Assembly: GCA_905215475.1 (NCBI GenBank)
Contig: CAJMPW010000001.1
Coordinates: forward strand, 186,001 to 250,000
Reading direction: 5' to 3'
Length of the DNA stretch: 64,000 nt
From: CAG-103 sp905215475
GTDB lineage: Bacteria; Bacillota; Clostridia; Oscillospirales; Oscillospiraceae
The translations under genes were made by a program, and so were the position numbers. Position 1 is the stretch's first letter, and each line of letters begins with the position of its first letter. A model generated the notes under the pieces. The model was not told the DNA's origin, did not search any database, and saw only the letters and a list, made by a program, of their open reading frames with translations. This document shows positions 49,579-57,517 of this stretch, piece after piece.

Positions 49579-51582
49579 TCAGCCGTTCACACCGGGGATC
49601 AGGTCGAGGATCGTCTTGGTCTCCTTGACGGTGACGGTGCAGGCGGCGGAGTGCGTGGTGCCATCGGCCGCGGTGATCTGCAGGATCACGGACGTTGAGC
49701 CGACCGCAGTGCCCGTGACGGTGACGCTGTAGGTGTCGTCCGTGCCGTTGCCGGTGCGCACCGGCTGACCGAGCGAGACGATGCTGCCATCGGCCGCGTA
49801 GATCTTCACGGTGTCCAGCAGATTGTCAAGGTTCTGCCCGCGGACGTGGAAGGTGATCGTGCCGGTCTTCGTGCCGTTGAGGTCGAGCGTGGCGGAGTCG
49901 GTCTCGGCCTTGACGCTGTCCACGCGCGAGGGCGCCTTGACGGTGATCTGGCACGTGGCGGTGCAGCTGCCGGCGGAGGCCGTGATCGTCACGGAGCCAG
50001 CGCTCGTCGCGATGACGATGCCTTTTTTCACGGTGGCGATGTTCGGGTCGCTGCTGGCCCAGGAGACAAGCTCATCCGGGGCGTTTTCAGGCTGCATGGT
50101 CGCCTTGAGCGTGAGCGAATCGCCGATCTGCATCTCGGCCTTGTCCTGATCGAGCTTGAGACTCTTGACCTCGATGGCATCGTTCGTGACGGTGACGGTG
50201 CAGTCGGCCGAGCGTTTGCCGGCTTTGACGGTGATCTTGGCCTTGCCCTCGGTCACGCCGGTGACGACGCCGTCCTTCACGGTGGCGACGGCGGCGTTGC
50301 TGCTCGACCAGGTGAGCGTCTCATCCTTGAGCTCCTGACCGTTTGCGTCGAGCACGGTCGCCGTAAGTGTGAGCGTGTCCTGCGGGGCGATCTCGGCCTT
50401 TTCGTGGTCGAGTGTGACCGAATCGACACCGGACTTGCCGCCCTGCAGCGCCATGACCAGAATCAGTGCGATGAGCGCCACGACGACGAGCGAGCCGAGG
50501 ATGATGGCGACGGTCTTTTTCGCGCTGCGCTGCGGCTGCGCGTCCTCCGTCTCGACCGGCACTGCCTTGCGCTGTGCCTTCGGCTTCAAACCGGGGAACG
50601 CATCGTGCGCATCGGGCGCGGGGGCGGGCGCTTCCCGCCGGACGGGCTGCTGCTGCGGCTGCGCGGCTGCGGCGCGGCGCGCCACGGCGAGCAGAGCCGC
50701 GCGAAATTCCTCCACGGAGGCATAGCGCTGCGCCGGATCGTCGGCGCAGGCGCGCATGACGATGTTCTTCAGCGCCTGACTGCCGTGCAGCGGCTCGGGC
50801 AGCGGATCGCCGCGCAGACGCTGCTCACGCGCGATGGCAAGGTCGGATGCCTCCACCGCCGTCGGCGGCAGCGGCACGAACGGGATGCGCCGCTCGTTGA
50901 GCGCCCAGTAGAGCACCATGCCCACGGAATAGAGGTCGCTCGCGGGCGAGACGGGCGCGCCGCACAGCACCTCGGGCGCCATGAAATCGTTCGTGTTATC
51001 GACGGCGGAAAACTGCGCCATGCCGAAATCGCCCAGCTTATAGGTGACCTGCTCGTTGAAATTGCCGCCGCCGACAAAGACGTTGCGGGGCTTGATGTCG
51101 CCGTGCACGATGCCGCGGCGATGGCAGCTCTCCAGCGCGCTGCACAGCCCTGCGCCGAGCCGGATGATGTCCGCCTCGCCGTGCGGGTGATTGCGCAGGT
51201 AATCCGGCAGGGACGGCAGCAGCTCCGTGCGCACGTAGATATCCCAGCCGTGACCGTCCGGATGCGCGCGGATGACATGATCCTCACACCGCAGCAGGTT
51301 GGGATCGCCGCTGATGGCATCGACCGCCATGAGCTGCCGCGCGATCGTCTCCACCTGGCTGTGGAACAGGGCGGTCACTTCTTCGGGGGAGCGCCCCTCG
51401 GCGACCAGCGCGTCAAAATCCTCCGGCTCGGCCGGGACCGACAGCACCTTGAGCGCCGCGTGATCCACCATGCCGAAGCCGTCGTCGCGCGCGATCTCGT
51501 ACACCGTCCCGTAGGAGTCGCTGCCGAGTGTGCGCACAGGCGTCCAATTTTGATAGTCCAGATTGCGGAACCGTTCTTCCAT
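49579..51582 (-). CDS. Membrane Ser/Thr protein kinase with bacterial Ig-like external domains
   Basis: This 667-residue protein starts with a eukaryotic-type kinase domain (residues about 15-300): glycine-rich loop TLGSDSYGTVYEIA, Lys in HAALKVL, catalytic loop GIVHGDIKPRNVFV, and DFG in KLGDFGMAQ. A Pro/Gln-rich linker follows, then one membrane helix (TVAIILGSLVVVALIALILV) at about 367-386. The exterior holds two Big_2-type Ig domains (VDSVTLDHEKAEIAPQDTLT onward; VKSLKLDQDKAEMQIGDSLT onward) and a third beta domain. Classical PknB/PrkC kinases have PASTA repeats here instead. The catalytic Asp is followed by IKPRN rather than the common VKPxN, which is allowed. Targets are unknown. Confidence 0.92.
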   Translation of the reverse strand: MEERFRNLDYQNWTPVRTLGSDSYGTVYEIARDDGFGMVDHAALKVLSVPAEPEDFDALVAEGRSPEEVTALFHSQVETIARQLMAVDAISGDPNLLRCEDHVIRAHPDGHGWDIYVRTELLPSLPDYLRNHPHGEADIIRLGAGLCSALESCHRRGIVHGDIKPRNVFVGGGNFNEQVTYKLGDFGMAQFSAVDNTNDFMAPEVLCGAPVSPASDLYSVGMVLYWALNERRIPFVPLPPTAVEASDLAIAREQRLRGDPLPEPLHGSQALKNIVMRACADDPAQRYASVEEFRAALLAVARRAAAAQPQQQPVRREAPAPAPDAHDAFPGLKPKAQRKAVPVETEDAQPQRSAKKTVAIILGSLVVVALIALILVMALQGGKSGVDSVTLDHEKAEIAPQDTLTLTATVLDANGQELKDETLTWSSSNAAVATVKDGVVTGVTEGKAKITVKAGKRSADCTVTVTNDAIEVKSLKLDQDKAEMQIGDSLTLKATMQPENAPDELVSWASSDPNIATVKKGIVIATSAGSVTITASAGSCTATCQITVKAPSRVDSVKAETDSATLDLNGTKTGTITFHVRGQNLDNLLDTVKIYAADGSIVSLGQPVRTGNGTDDTYSVTVTGTAVGSTSVILQITAADGTTHSAACTVTVKETKTILDLIPGVNG

Positions 51583-51640
51583 GTGCGATCTGCACCGCCT
51601 TCCATATCAGGGTAAAAATCTGTTTATAAAACCACTTTAC

Positions 51641-51669
51641 ATTATACTGAATCCGACGGCAATCTGCAA
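51641..51669 (-). promoter_or_regulatory. Promoter of the Ser/Thr kinase gene
   Basis: On the minus strand TTGCAG (51669-51664), 17-base spacer, TATAAT (51646-51641). Confidence 0.75.
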
Positions 51670-51783
51670 GAGGCGTGTGCAGGGAAAATGCCCGCATTTT
51701 TTCTCCCGGCCGGAAAACGCCGCGCGCGGGTCGTCATTTTTTGCCCAAACACCGATATCGATGCCAAATTTGTAAAGAGAACC

Positions 51784-51812
51784 TTGACTTTTGTTTAGGA
51801 TTTGACTATGAT
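51784..51812 (+). promoter_or_regulatory. Promoter of the flavodoxin-like gene
   Basis: TTGACT (51784-51789), 17-base spacer, TATGAT (51807-51812). Confidence 0.78.
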
Positions 51813-51871
51813 AAAACAGGAAACAAGGGATACAGTTAGTTCCGCCACAAACTGAAAGGGGATTTATCACG

Positions 51872-52423
51872 ATGATTGACGCGATTGTTTATTCTTCGCT
51901 CTCCGGTTCCTGTGAGGAGTATGCCCAGCGTATGTCGGCCGCACTGCACATTCCGTTCTTTACGGAAAAGTCCGGCCTTTGCCCGGTCGGCCGCAAGATC
52001 GCCTACATTGGCTGGCTGTTTGCCGGCAAGGTCGTCGGTCTGGACAAGGCCATGGATCGTTATGACGTGTGCTGCGTCGTTTCGGTCGGCATGGGGGATC
52101 CGGCTGTCAACCCGGCAGAGGTCTGCCGCAAGAAAAACGGCCTCGGCGCCGACATTGCGGTTTTCCCGCTGCAGGGTCGCTTTGACCTCAAGCGTCTGCC
52201 GCTGCCGTACCGCATGATCATGAAGATCAAGATCAAGGACATTGCCAAGCGCCTGAACGCGAAGGCAGCCAAGACCACGCTCACCGACGCTGAGCAGGCC
52301 TGCCTGACCATGGCGACGCTCGGCCACGGCGAGCCCGCCACGTGGGACGGCATCAATGATGCCATCGCATGGGACGTCGCGCACAGCTTCCACTCCAAGT
52401 TCCCGGAGCCGAAGGTCTGCTAA
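51872..52423 (+). CDS. Flavodoxin-like family protein
   Basis: This 183-residue protein opens with DAIVYSSLSGSCEEYAQRMS, the phosphate-binding loop position of flavodoxin folds (SxxGxCEEYA), and continues with alternating strands and helices (IAYIGWLFAGKVVG, VCCVVSVGMGDP). It resembles the flavodoxin-like proteins of clostridia that replace the TxT/SxTGNT motif by SLSGSC. FMN binding is probable, its redox partner unknown. AAAGGGG lies about ten bases before the ATG; a strong promoter and terminator make it monocistronic. Confidence 0.75.
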   Translation: MIDAIVYSSLSGSCEEYAQRMSAALHIPFFTEKSGLCPVGRKIAYIGWLFAGKVVGLDKAMDRYDVCCVVSVGMGDPAVNPAEVCRKKNGLGADIAVFPLQGRFDLKRLPLPYRMIMKIKIKDIAKRLNAKAAKTTLTDAEQACLTMATLGHGEPATWDGINDAIAWDVAHSFHSKFPEPKVC

Positions 52424-52443
52424 AGCCCATATACTGTATGCAC

Positions 52444-52478
52444 TCTGCCGGACAGAAATGTCCGGCAGATTTTTTTGC
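52444..52478 (+). terminator. Terminator of the flavodoxin-like gene
   Basis: TCTGCCGGACA and TGTCCGGCAGA form the stem, followed by seven T. Confidence 0.9.
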
Positions 52479-52530
52479 CGTGCGCGTTTGCAATCAGGAC
52501 GTGCGCGTCTCCGCCCGATCTTCGAACGAT

Positions 52531-52568
52531 AAAACAGCCGCCATCCTTACGGAATGACGGCTGTTTTT
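52531..52568 (-). terminator. Terminator of the SLH operon
   Basis: On the minus strand ACAGCCGTCATTCC and GGATGGCGGCTGT form the stem, followed by TTTT. Confidence 0.75.
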
Positions 52569-52577
52569 GTTTTTGGC

Positions 52578-52823
52578 TTATTTGTGCTTTTTCTTCTTAT
52601 TCTTGTCATCGGCCAGCGCCGCGTCGGAGCGGCCGGTCTCCCGGCTGGTCTCACCGCCGCCGGTGTGCTCGACGATCAGCATCACCGCGCCGAGCGCGAT
52701 GGGCAGCAGGTAGCCGATGCACATCGTGGCGCTGCTGAACATATCGCCGCGCACGATGCCGACGACGATGCTGATGACGCCGAGAATGACAAGGAAGATA
52801 CCCATGAACTTGGTTCTGGACAT
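52578..52823 (-). CDS. Small membrane protein, 81 residues
   Basis: Two membrane helices (FMGIFLVILGVISIVVGIV and CIGYLLPIALGAVMLIVEHT) are followed by a hydrophilic, Lys-rich tail (KNKKKKHK at the end). No family is recognised. AAGGAG precedes the ATG at good distance. It lies 34 bases after the SLH-protein gene and is probably cotranscribed with it. Confidence 0.75.
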   Translation of the reverse strand: MSRTKFMGIFLVILGVISIVVGIVRGDMFSSATMCIGYLLPIALGAVMLIVEHTGGGETSRETGRSDAALADDKNKKKKHK

Positions 52824-52857
52824 GGCAGACACTCCTTCCTGATCGGATCAGCGCGCG

Positions 52858-55005
52858 TTACAGCGCGCGGTACTGCTTGAGAATGGTGGCGGCCTCTGCG
52901 CGGGTGGTGTTGCCCTGCGGGTTCAGGAAGAGCTTGCCGTCGACCGGGTTGCCGGCGATGAGCTTTTGCGCGACGGCCCACTTCATGTCGCGCACCGCCC
53001 AGTCGGACAGGCGCGCACTGTCGGCAAAGCCGGTCAGCTCGGCGGAGGCTTCCGCCTTGTCAGGCGCGGTCTTTTCGGTGTAGCGGCGGAGGATAGCTAC
53101 GAGCTGTTCGCGCGTGATGTTGTCAGTCGGGGCGAACGTCGCTTTTCCTGTTCCGGCGACAAGACCGTTTTGAGAGGCCCAGAGAACGGCGTTATACCAC
53201 CAATCATCCAGCTGGACATCCTGAAACGGCATCTCGCCGCTCACGCTCGGCTTGCCGGCCGAGCTGTAGAGCACCGTGACCAGCATGCCGCGCGTCAGGA
53301 CGTCGCTTGGACCGAACTGCGTGGCAGAAACGCCGACCATATACTTGTTCTGATAGGCATCGAGCGCCGCGTCAAAATACCACGCGCCGGGCTTCACATC
53401 CGTGAACGGGGACTTGGGCAGCTTGCTCAGATCGAGTGCGAACTCGACCGTGAGCGACACGGAGCTGCTGCCGGTGGCGTAGGTGTAGCTGGGGGTCTCG
53501 ACAGGGGCGCTGTAGCGCGCGATGCCGGTCTTTTTGTCGTAAGCCGCACCCTTGACCGCGGTGATATTGCCGATGTTGTCCTTGCCGACGATCTGGCTGA
53601 GGTCGAACTGACCCACGCCGTTATTTATGCCGGCGAGCGCGTAGCTGCCGGTCAGCTTCTGCACGTGACCGGCGTCGGTCTCGGCATCCTTGATGGGCAG
53701 ACCGGTCAGGTCGAGCGTGGCAAGCCGGTTGCCGCCGCAGTAGATCTCGCTCAGGAGCTTGTTTTTCGACACATCGAGCGCGGTGAGCTTGTTGTTTTCG
53801 CAGTTGAGCGCCATGAGCTGCGTGAAGTGCTCGATGCCGGTCAGATCGGCGATGCCGCAGCCGCTGCAGTTGAGCTCGCTCACGCGGCGCGTTTCGAGCG
53901 TCGAGAGCAGGCCGTCGTCATTGCCGTCGACCATCTCGGCAAGCACGGTGCGGAAGGCCGCGTCCGGGAAGGCCTTTTCATCGAGCGCGACGCCGCGCGT
54001 CAGACCCTGCATCTCAAAATACACGGTCATGGCGGGCAGACCCTTGCGCCCGGTGTCATAGTTGTAGGTGAAGTAGTCCGGCGTTTTGGCAAACTCCGCC
54101 GCGCCGGTCTGCTTGTCGTAGTTGGCGTCGAGCACGCGCGCGATGCTGCCGAGGTTGTTCTTGCCGACGATGGCGTCAAAGTACACGGTGCACTTGTCGC
54201 CGTCCGTGACCGCACCGGTCTGCTCCGGCAGATACTGCGGGCTGAGGATCGGGTTTTCGGCCTTGCCGCCGCCCTGTGCGGTGGCGTTGAGCGCGGTGCA
54301 GCCCGAGAGGTCGAGCGCGGTGAGCGCGTTGTCGCTGCAGTCGAGCGATTCGAGCGCGGTGCAGCCCGTGAGGTCGAGCTTCGTCAGGGCGTTGAGGCTG
54401 CACGTGAGCACCTTGAGCTCCTTGTGCCCGCTCAGATCGAGCGCCGTCAGGCGGTTGGCGCTGCACTCGAGCGTGGTCAGCTTCTCTGCGGCGGACACGT
54501 CGAGCGCCGTGAGCGCGTTATACGAGCATGCGACGGTTTTCAGCGCGCTGCAGCCAGTCAGATCGAGCGCGGTGAGCGCACAGCTCGAGGCGTCGAGCGA
54601 TTCGAGCGCCGTGCAGCCGGAGAGCTTCAGGCTCTGCAGCTTGCCGCAGCCGGACACGTCGAGCTTTTCAAGCTTGGTCATGCCGCTTAGGTCGAGCGCC
54701 GTGATCTGGTTGTTGCACGCGAGCAGCTCACGCAGGTTCGTGAAGCACGCGATGCCAGTCAGGTCGGCGATCTTCGTGATCCGCGTTTCCAGCAGGTCGA
54801 TGCACTGCACGGCCGCGCACTCGGCTGCCGAGAGCTTGCCGTCGCCGTTCGTGTCGCAGTGCTTGGTCACGTATTCACGCAGCACCGGGTCGGGAAAATG
54901 TGCGGCGTCAATGGGGGTCTCGCCCGCGGCCATCGCCGGAACGCCCAGCGCCAGCAGCATCATGACTGCCAGCAGCAGACACAGCACCTTTTTGAGATGT
55001 TTCAT
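52858..55005 (-). CDS. Surface protein with leucine-rich repeats and three SLH domains
   Basis: This 715-residue exported protein has a signal peptide (VLCLLLAVMMLLALGVPAMA), a calcium-loop-like DTNGDGKLSAAE segment near residue 56, and a run of short leucine-rich repeats of the type CTALESLDCSDNALTALDLS at about residues 80-250. A beta-rich spacer and a second half-unit follow, with another acidic loop (VDGNDDGLLSTLE) and more leucine-rich repeats. Three SLH domains (FTDVKPGAWYFDAALDAYQN, FQDVQLDDWWYNAVLWASQN, FADSARLSDWAVRDMKWAVA) at the C-terminus anchor it to secondary cell-wall polymer. AGGAGGAA precedes the ATG. It is likely an adhesin or S-layer-associated protein. Confidence 0.9.
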   Translation of the reverse strand: MKHLKKVLCLLLAVMMLLALGVPAMAAGETPIDAAHFPDPVLREYVTKHCDTNGDGKLSAAECAAVQCIDLLETRITKIADLTGIACFTNLRELLACNNQITALDLSGMTKLEKLDVSGCGKLQSLKLSGCTALESLDASSCALTALDLTGCSALKTVACSYNALTALDVSAAEKLTTLECSANRLTALDLSGHKELKVLTCSLNALTKLDLTGCTALESLDCSDNALTALDLSGCTALNATAQGGGKAENPILSPQYLPEQTGAVTDGDKCTVYFDAIVGKNNLGSIARVLDANYDKQTGAAEFAKTPDYFTYNYDTGRKGLPAMTVYFEMQGLTRGVALDEKAFPDAAFRTVLAEMVDGNDDGLLSTLETRRVSELNCSGCGIADLTGIEHFTQLMALNCENNKLTALDVSKNKLLSEIYCGGNRLATLDLTGLPIKDAETDAGHVQKLTGSYALAGINNGVGQFDLSQIVGKDNIGNITAVKGAAYDKKTGIARYSAPVETPSYTYATGSSSVSLTVEFALDLSKLPKSPFTDVKPGAWYFDAALDAYQNKYMVGVSATQFGPSDVLTRGMLVTVLYSSAGKPSVSGEMPFQDVQLDDWWYNAVLWASQNGLVAGTGKATFAPTDNITREQLVAILRRYTEKTAPDKAEASAELTGFADSARLSDWAVRDMKWAVAQKLIAGNPVDGKLFLNPQGNTTRAEAATILKQYRAL

Positions 55006-55056
55006 CGCAGTTCCTCCTGTAAAAGACTCCAGAACGTGGGACTTATGAATATTTCT

Positions 55057-55085
55057 ATTGTAGCAGGTCTTGCGCCGCGGGTCAA
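55057..55085 (-). promoter_or_regulatory. Promoter of the SLH-protein operon
   Basis: On the minus strand TTGACC (55085-55080), 17-base spacer, TACAAT (55062-55057). The -35 box overlaps the end of the YkvI-like gene. Confidence 0.7.
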
Positions 55086-56146
55086 TGTTCGCCTGCGGTG
55101 CGGCGTGCATATATGGCGTGCTCTGCCACGAGCAGCATGGCGGCCATGCCGAAGTAGCCGTAGACCGGATAGACGATGCCGATCAGGTCGCCGAAGCCAA
55201 ACAGACTTCCGGCAAAGGCGGCGGCCGTGAGCACGAGCAGCACGAGCGTGCGGTGCGCCGACAGCCACATGGATTTTTGCCCGGCGTAGGTCAGCACGGC
55301 CACGAGCGAGGAGACGCTCGTGCCGAACATACCGAAAAAGAGCAGTACGGCGTACACGACGCCTGCTGCGCCGAGCCGGCACGCGAGATCGAGCATGGGC
55401 AGGGGCGCCGCGATGCTCTCCGGACTCGTTGCCAGCGCGCACAGCACGCCGAGCGCCACCGCGAGCAGCAGCGCGCAGCCGATCAGCGTGCCCCAGACGG
55501 CGGTGCTGCGTTTTTTCAGGTCCTGCGTCATCGGGGCGAGGACGCCGACCGTGGCGAAGAAATTGTAGGCCGCGTAGTTCACGGCGCTCGTGGCCCAGCT
55601 GCCGAGCATGGGGTTCGTGCTCCCGCCGGCGAAGGCCGCGGCGGTCAGTCCGGTGCGGTGTATCCGGATGCCCGCGATGATGAGCGCCGCGACGATCATG
55701 CACGGTACGGCAACGGTGAACACCGTCACCATGCCGCCGACACCGAAATATGCCGCCGCCGCGATGAGCACGCACACGAGCGCCGAGCCGAGCCACACCG
55801 GCAGACCGAGCATCTGATTGCCGAGCGCGCCGACACCGGCCGACATGATGCACACGACGCCGAACAGCAGCGCCGCCGTCAGCACACCGACAAGCGTGCG
55901 CAGCCATGGGACGTCCGCGCGCACGATCAGCGCATCCATTGCCCGGATGCCGGTGCGCGCGCTCAGCCGCAGCAGCACCACGCCCGTGCCGCCGAGCAGC
56001 GCGATCGCAAGCACCAGCCCCAACAGACCGTGCGCGCCGAACGCGCCGAAATATTGCCACAGCTCCTGCCCGGATACATACCCCGCGCCGAGAAAGCACC
56101 CGGCAAAGGTCAGCCCCAGCCGCAGCGCACCGATCTTTCGCTGCAT
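55082..56146 (-). CDS. YkvI-like membrane transporter
   Basis: This 354-residue protein has about ten membrane helices of the APC-related YkvI family. The N-terminal block GLTFAGCFLGAGYVSGQELWQYFG is diagnostic: the unwound first helix with GAGY/FVSG resembles that of amino-acid/sodium symporters. The segment GSWATSAVNYAAYNFFATVG in the middle matches the second conserved region. Substrate is unknown. GGGAGGAA precedes the ATG. Confidence 0.88.
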   Translation of the reverse strand: MQRKIGALRLGLTFAGCFLGAGYVSGQELWQYFGAFGAHGLLGLVLAIALLGGTGVVLLRLSARTGIRAMDALIVRADVPWLRTLVGVLTAALLFGVVCIMSAGVGALGNQMLGLPVWLGSALVCVLIAAAAYFGVGGMVTVFTVAVPCMIVAALIIAGIRIHRTGLTAAAFAGGSTNPMLGSWATSAVNYAAYNFFATVGVLAPMTQDLKKRSTAVWGTLIGCALLLAVALGVLCALATSPESIAAPLPMLDLACRLGAAGVVYAVLLFFGMFGTSVSSLVAVLTYAGQKSMWLSAHRTLVLLVLTAAAFAGSLFGFGDLIGIVYPVYGYFGMAAMLLVAEHAIYARRTAGEH

Positions 56147-56189
56147 ACCGCATTCCTCCCGTCAACAGCCGCCAAGATAGATGACACAG

Positions 56190-56218
56190 AGTATAGCATA
56201 TTTTGCGTGCAGTTCCAA
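56190..56218 (-). promoter_or_regulatory. Promoter of the YkvI-like gene
   Basis: On the minus strand TTGGAA (56218-56213), 17-base spacer and extended -10 TGCTATACT (TATACT 56195-56190). It is divergent from the next promoter. Confidence 0.7.
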
Positions 56219-56235
56219 GATGCGGCGGCGTGAAA

Positions 56236-56264
56236 TTGACAAATTTCCGCCCACGGCCTATAAT
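56236..56264 (+). promoter_or_regulatory. Consensus promoter of the nucleotidyltransferase gene
   Basis: TTGACA (56236-56241), 17-base spacer, TATAAT (56259-56264). Confidence 0.9.
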
Positions 56265-56300
56265 GGCTCAGACCCTTTGAGATATGGAGGAATGAGGATC

Positions 56301-57206
56301 ATGAGTCAACCCTGTCTGGTCATCATGGCCGCCGGCATGGGCAGCCGCTTCGGAGGACCGAAGCAGACGACGCCCGTGGATGAGTACGGTCATTTTCTGC
56401 TGCACTATTCGCTCTTTGACGCCTACCGCGCGGGCTTCCGCAAGGTCGTGTTTGTCGTCAAGGAGGAGACTGCCGAGGAGTTTCGTGAGAGCGTCGGTCC
56501 GGCCGTGGCCGCGGCGTTTGACGTGCGCTACGCCTATCAGAAGCTCGACGCGCTGCCGGAGGGCTACACCGTGCCGGACGGACGCACGAAGCCGTGGGGC
56601 ACTGCCCATGCCGTGCTGTGCGCCGCGCCCGAGATCGACGGACCGTTTGCCGTCATCAATTCCGACGACTATTACGGTATCGAGGCCTACCGCCTGCTGT
56701 ATGATTTTCTGGCCATGCCGCGCCCCGAGCGGTCGTATGCCATGGTCGGTTTCCGCCTGCGCAATACCGTCACGGCCAACGGCAGCGTGGCGCGCGGCGT
56801 CTGCACGGAGCGCGACGGTAAGCTTGAGAGCATCACGGAGCGCACGCACATCGAGCAGCGCGGCGCGGATGCCGCCTATACCGAGGACGGTGAGCACTTC
56901 ATCGACCTGCCGGGCGATACGACGGTGTCGATGAATTTCTGGGGCTTCTCGCCGCTGTACCTGCGCGAGCTTGCGCAGCGCTTCCCGGCGTTTCTGGATG
57001 AGAACCTGCCGCGCAACCCGCTCAAGTGCGAGTATTTCGTGCCGTCGATCGTGGACGCGCAGCTGCACGCCGGCACGGCGGACGTGACCATGCTGCACAC
57101 GGATGACGCGTGGCACGGCGTGACGTATCACGACGACCTGCCGGATGTGGTCGCGGCACTGCGCGCACTGCGCGATGCGGGCAAGTATCCGGACAATATC
57201 TGGTGA
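56301..57206 (+). CDS. Sugar-phosphate nucleotidyltransferase-like protein
   Basis: This 301-residue protein has the nucleotide-binding signature CLVIMAAGMGSRFGGPKQTT at its N-terminus (the GxGTRxxxxxxxPK motif with SRFGGPKQ), and NSDDYYGIEAYRLLYDFL as the metal-binding Asp region. It resembles the glucose-1-phosphate type transferases that make NDP-sugars, in a clostridial subgroup with a C-terminal extension (HDDLPDVVAALRALRDAGKY). The product sugar is unknown and no sugar-modifying genes are adjacent. ATG 56301 is best placed after GGAGGA; ATG 56292 is too close. Confidence 0.85.
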   Translation: MSQPCLVIMAAGMGSRFGGPKQTTPVDEYGHFLLHYSLFDAYRAGFRKVVFVVKEETAEEFRESVGPAVAAAFDVRYAYQKLDALPEGYTVPDGRTKPWGTAHAVLCAAPEIDGPFAVINSDDYYGIEAYRLLYDFLAMPRPERSYAMVGFRLRNTVTANGSVARGVCTERDGKLESITERTHIEQRGADAAYTEDGEHFIDLPGDTTVSMNFWGFSPLYLRELAQRFPAFLDENLPRNPLKCEYFVPSIVDAQLHAGTADVTMLHTDDAWHGVTYHDDLPDVVAALRALRDAGKYPDNIW

Positions 57207-57517
57207 ACTGTGACTTGCGCCTGTGGGACTTTTCCACAGGCGCTTTGCCTTTCAAAAAAGTATTACTTTTTTGAAAAGAGGTTTGCGGCCTGACTGCAGC
57301 GCACGCGCTGTCCGCCGGAGACGAACAGCGCGCACGTTTGCAGGCCGAGCAGTATTTTCTCCGCCGCACATGTCGCCGGAGAAAATGATTCCACTTTCTT
57401 TCGCCGCTCCGGCGGCGAAAGGCTACGAGGTTTTGTGAACTGCTGCGCCTGTGGGGCTTTTCCGCAGGCGCTTTTTTTGGTATACTGGTTTTATCATTGC
57501 AAATTCACGAGGTGCTT
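57207..57517. repeat. 311-base intergenic region flanked by a duplicated hairpin
   Basis: GTGAACTG followed by a GCGCCTGTGGG / CCCACAGGCGC-type hairpin and a T run occurs at 57204-57252 and again, with two changes in the stem, at 57435-57478. Both can terminate plus-strand transcription. Between them lie further inverted repeats (CAAAAAAGT/ACTTTTTTG near 57255-57279, TTTCTCCG/CGGAGAAA and CTTTCGCCG/CGGCGAAAG) but no gene. The extended -10 TGGTATACT (57478-57486) may serve the next gene. Confidence 0.6.
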
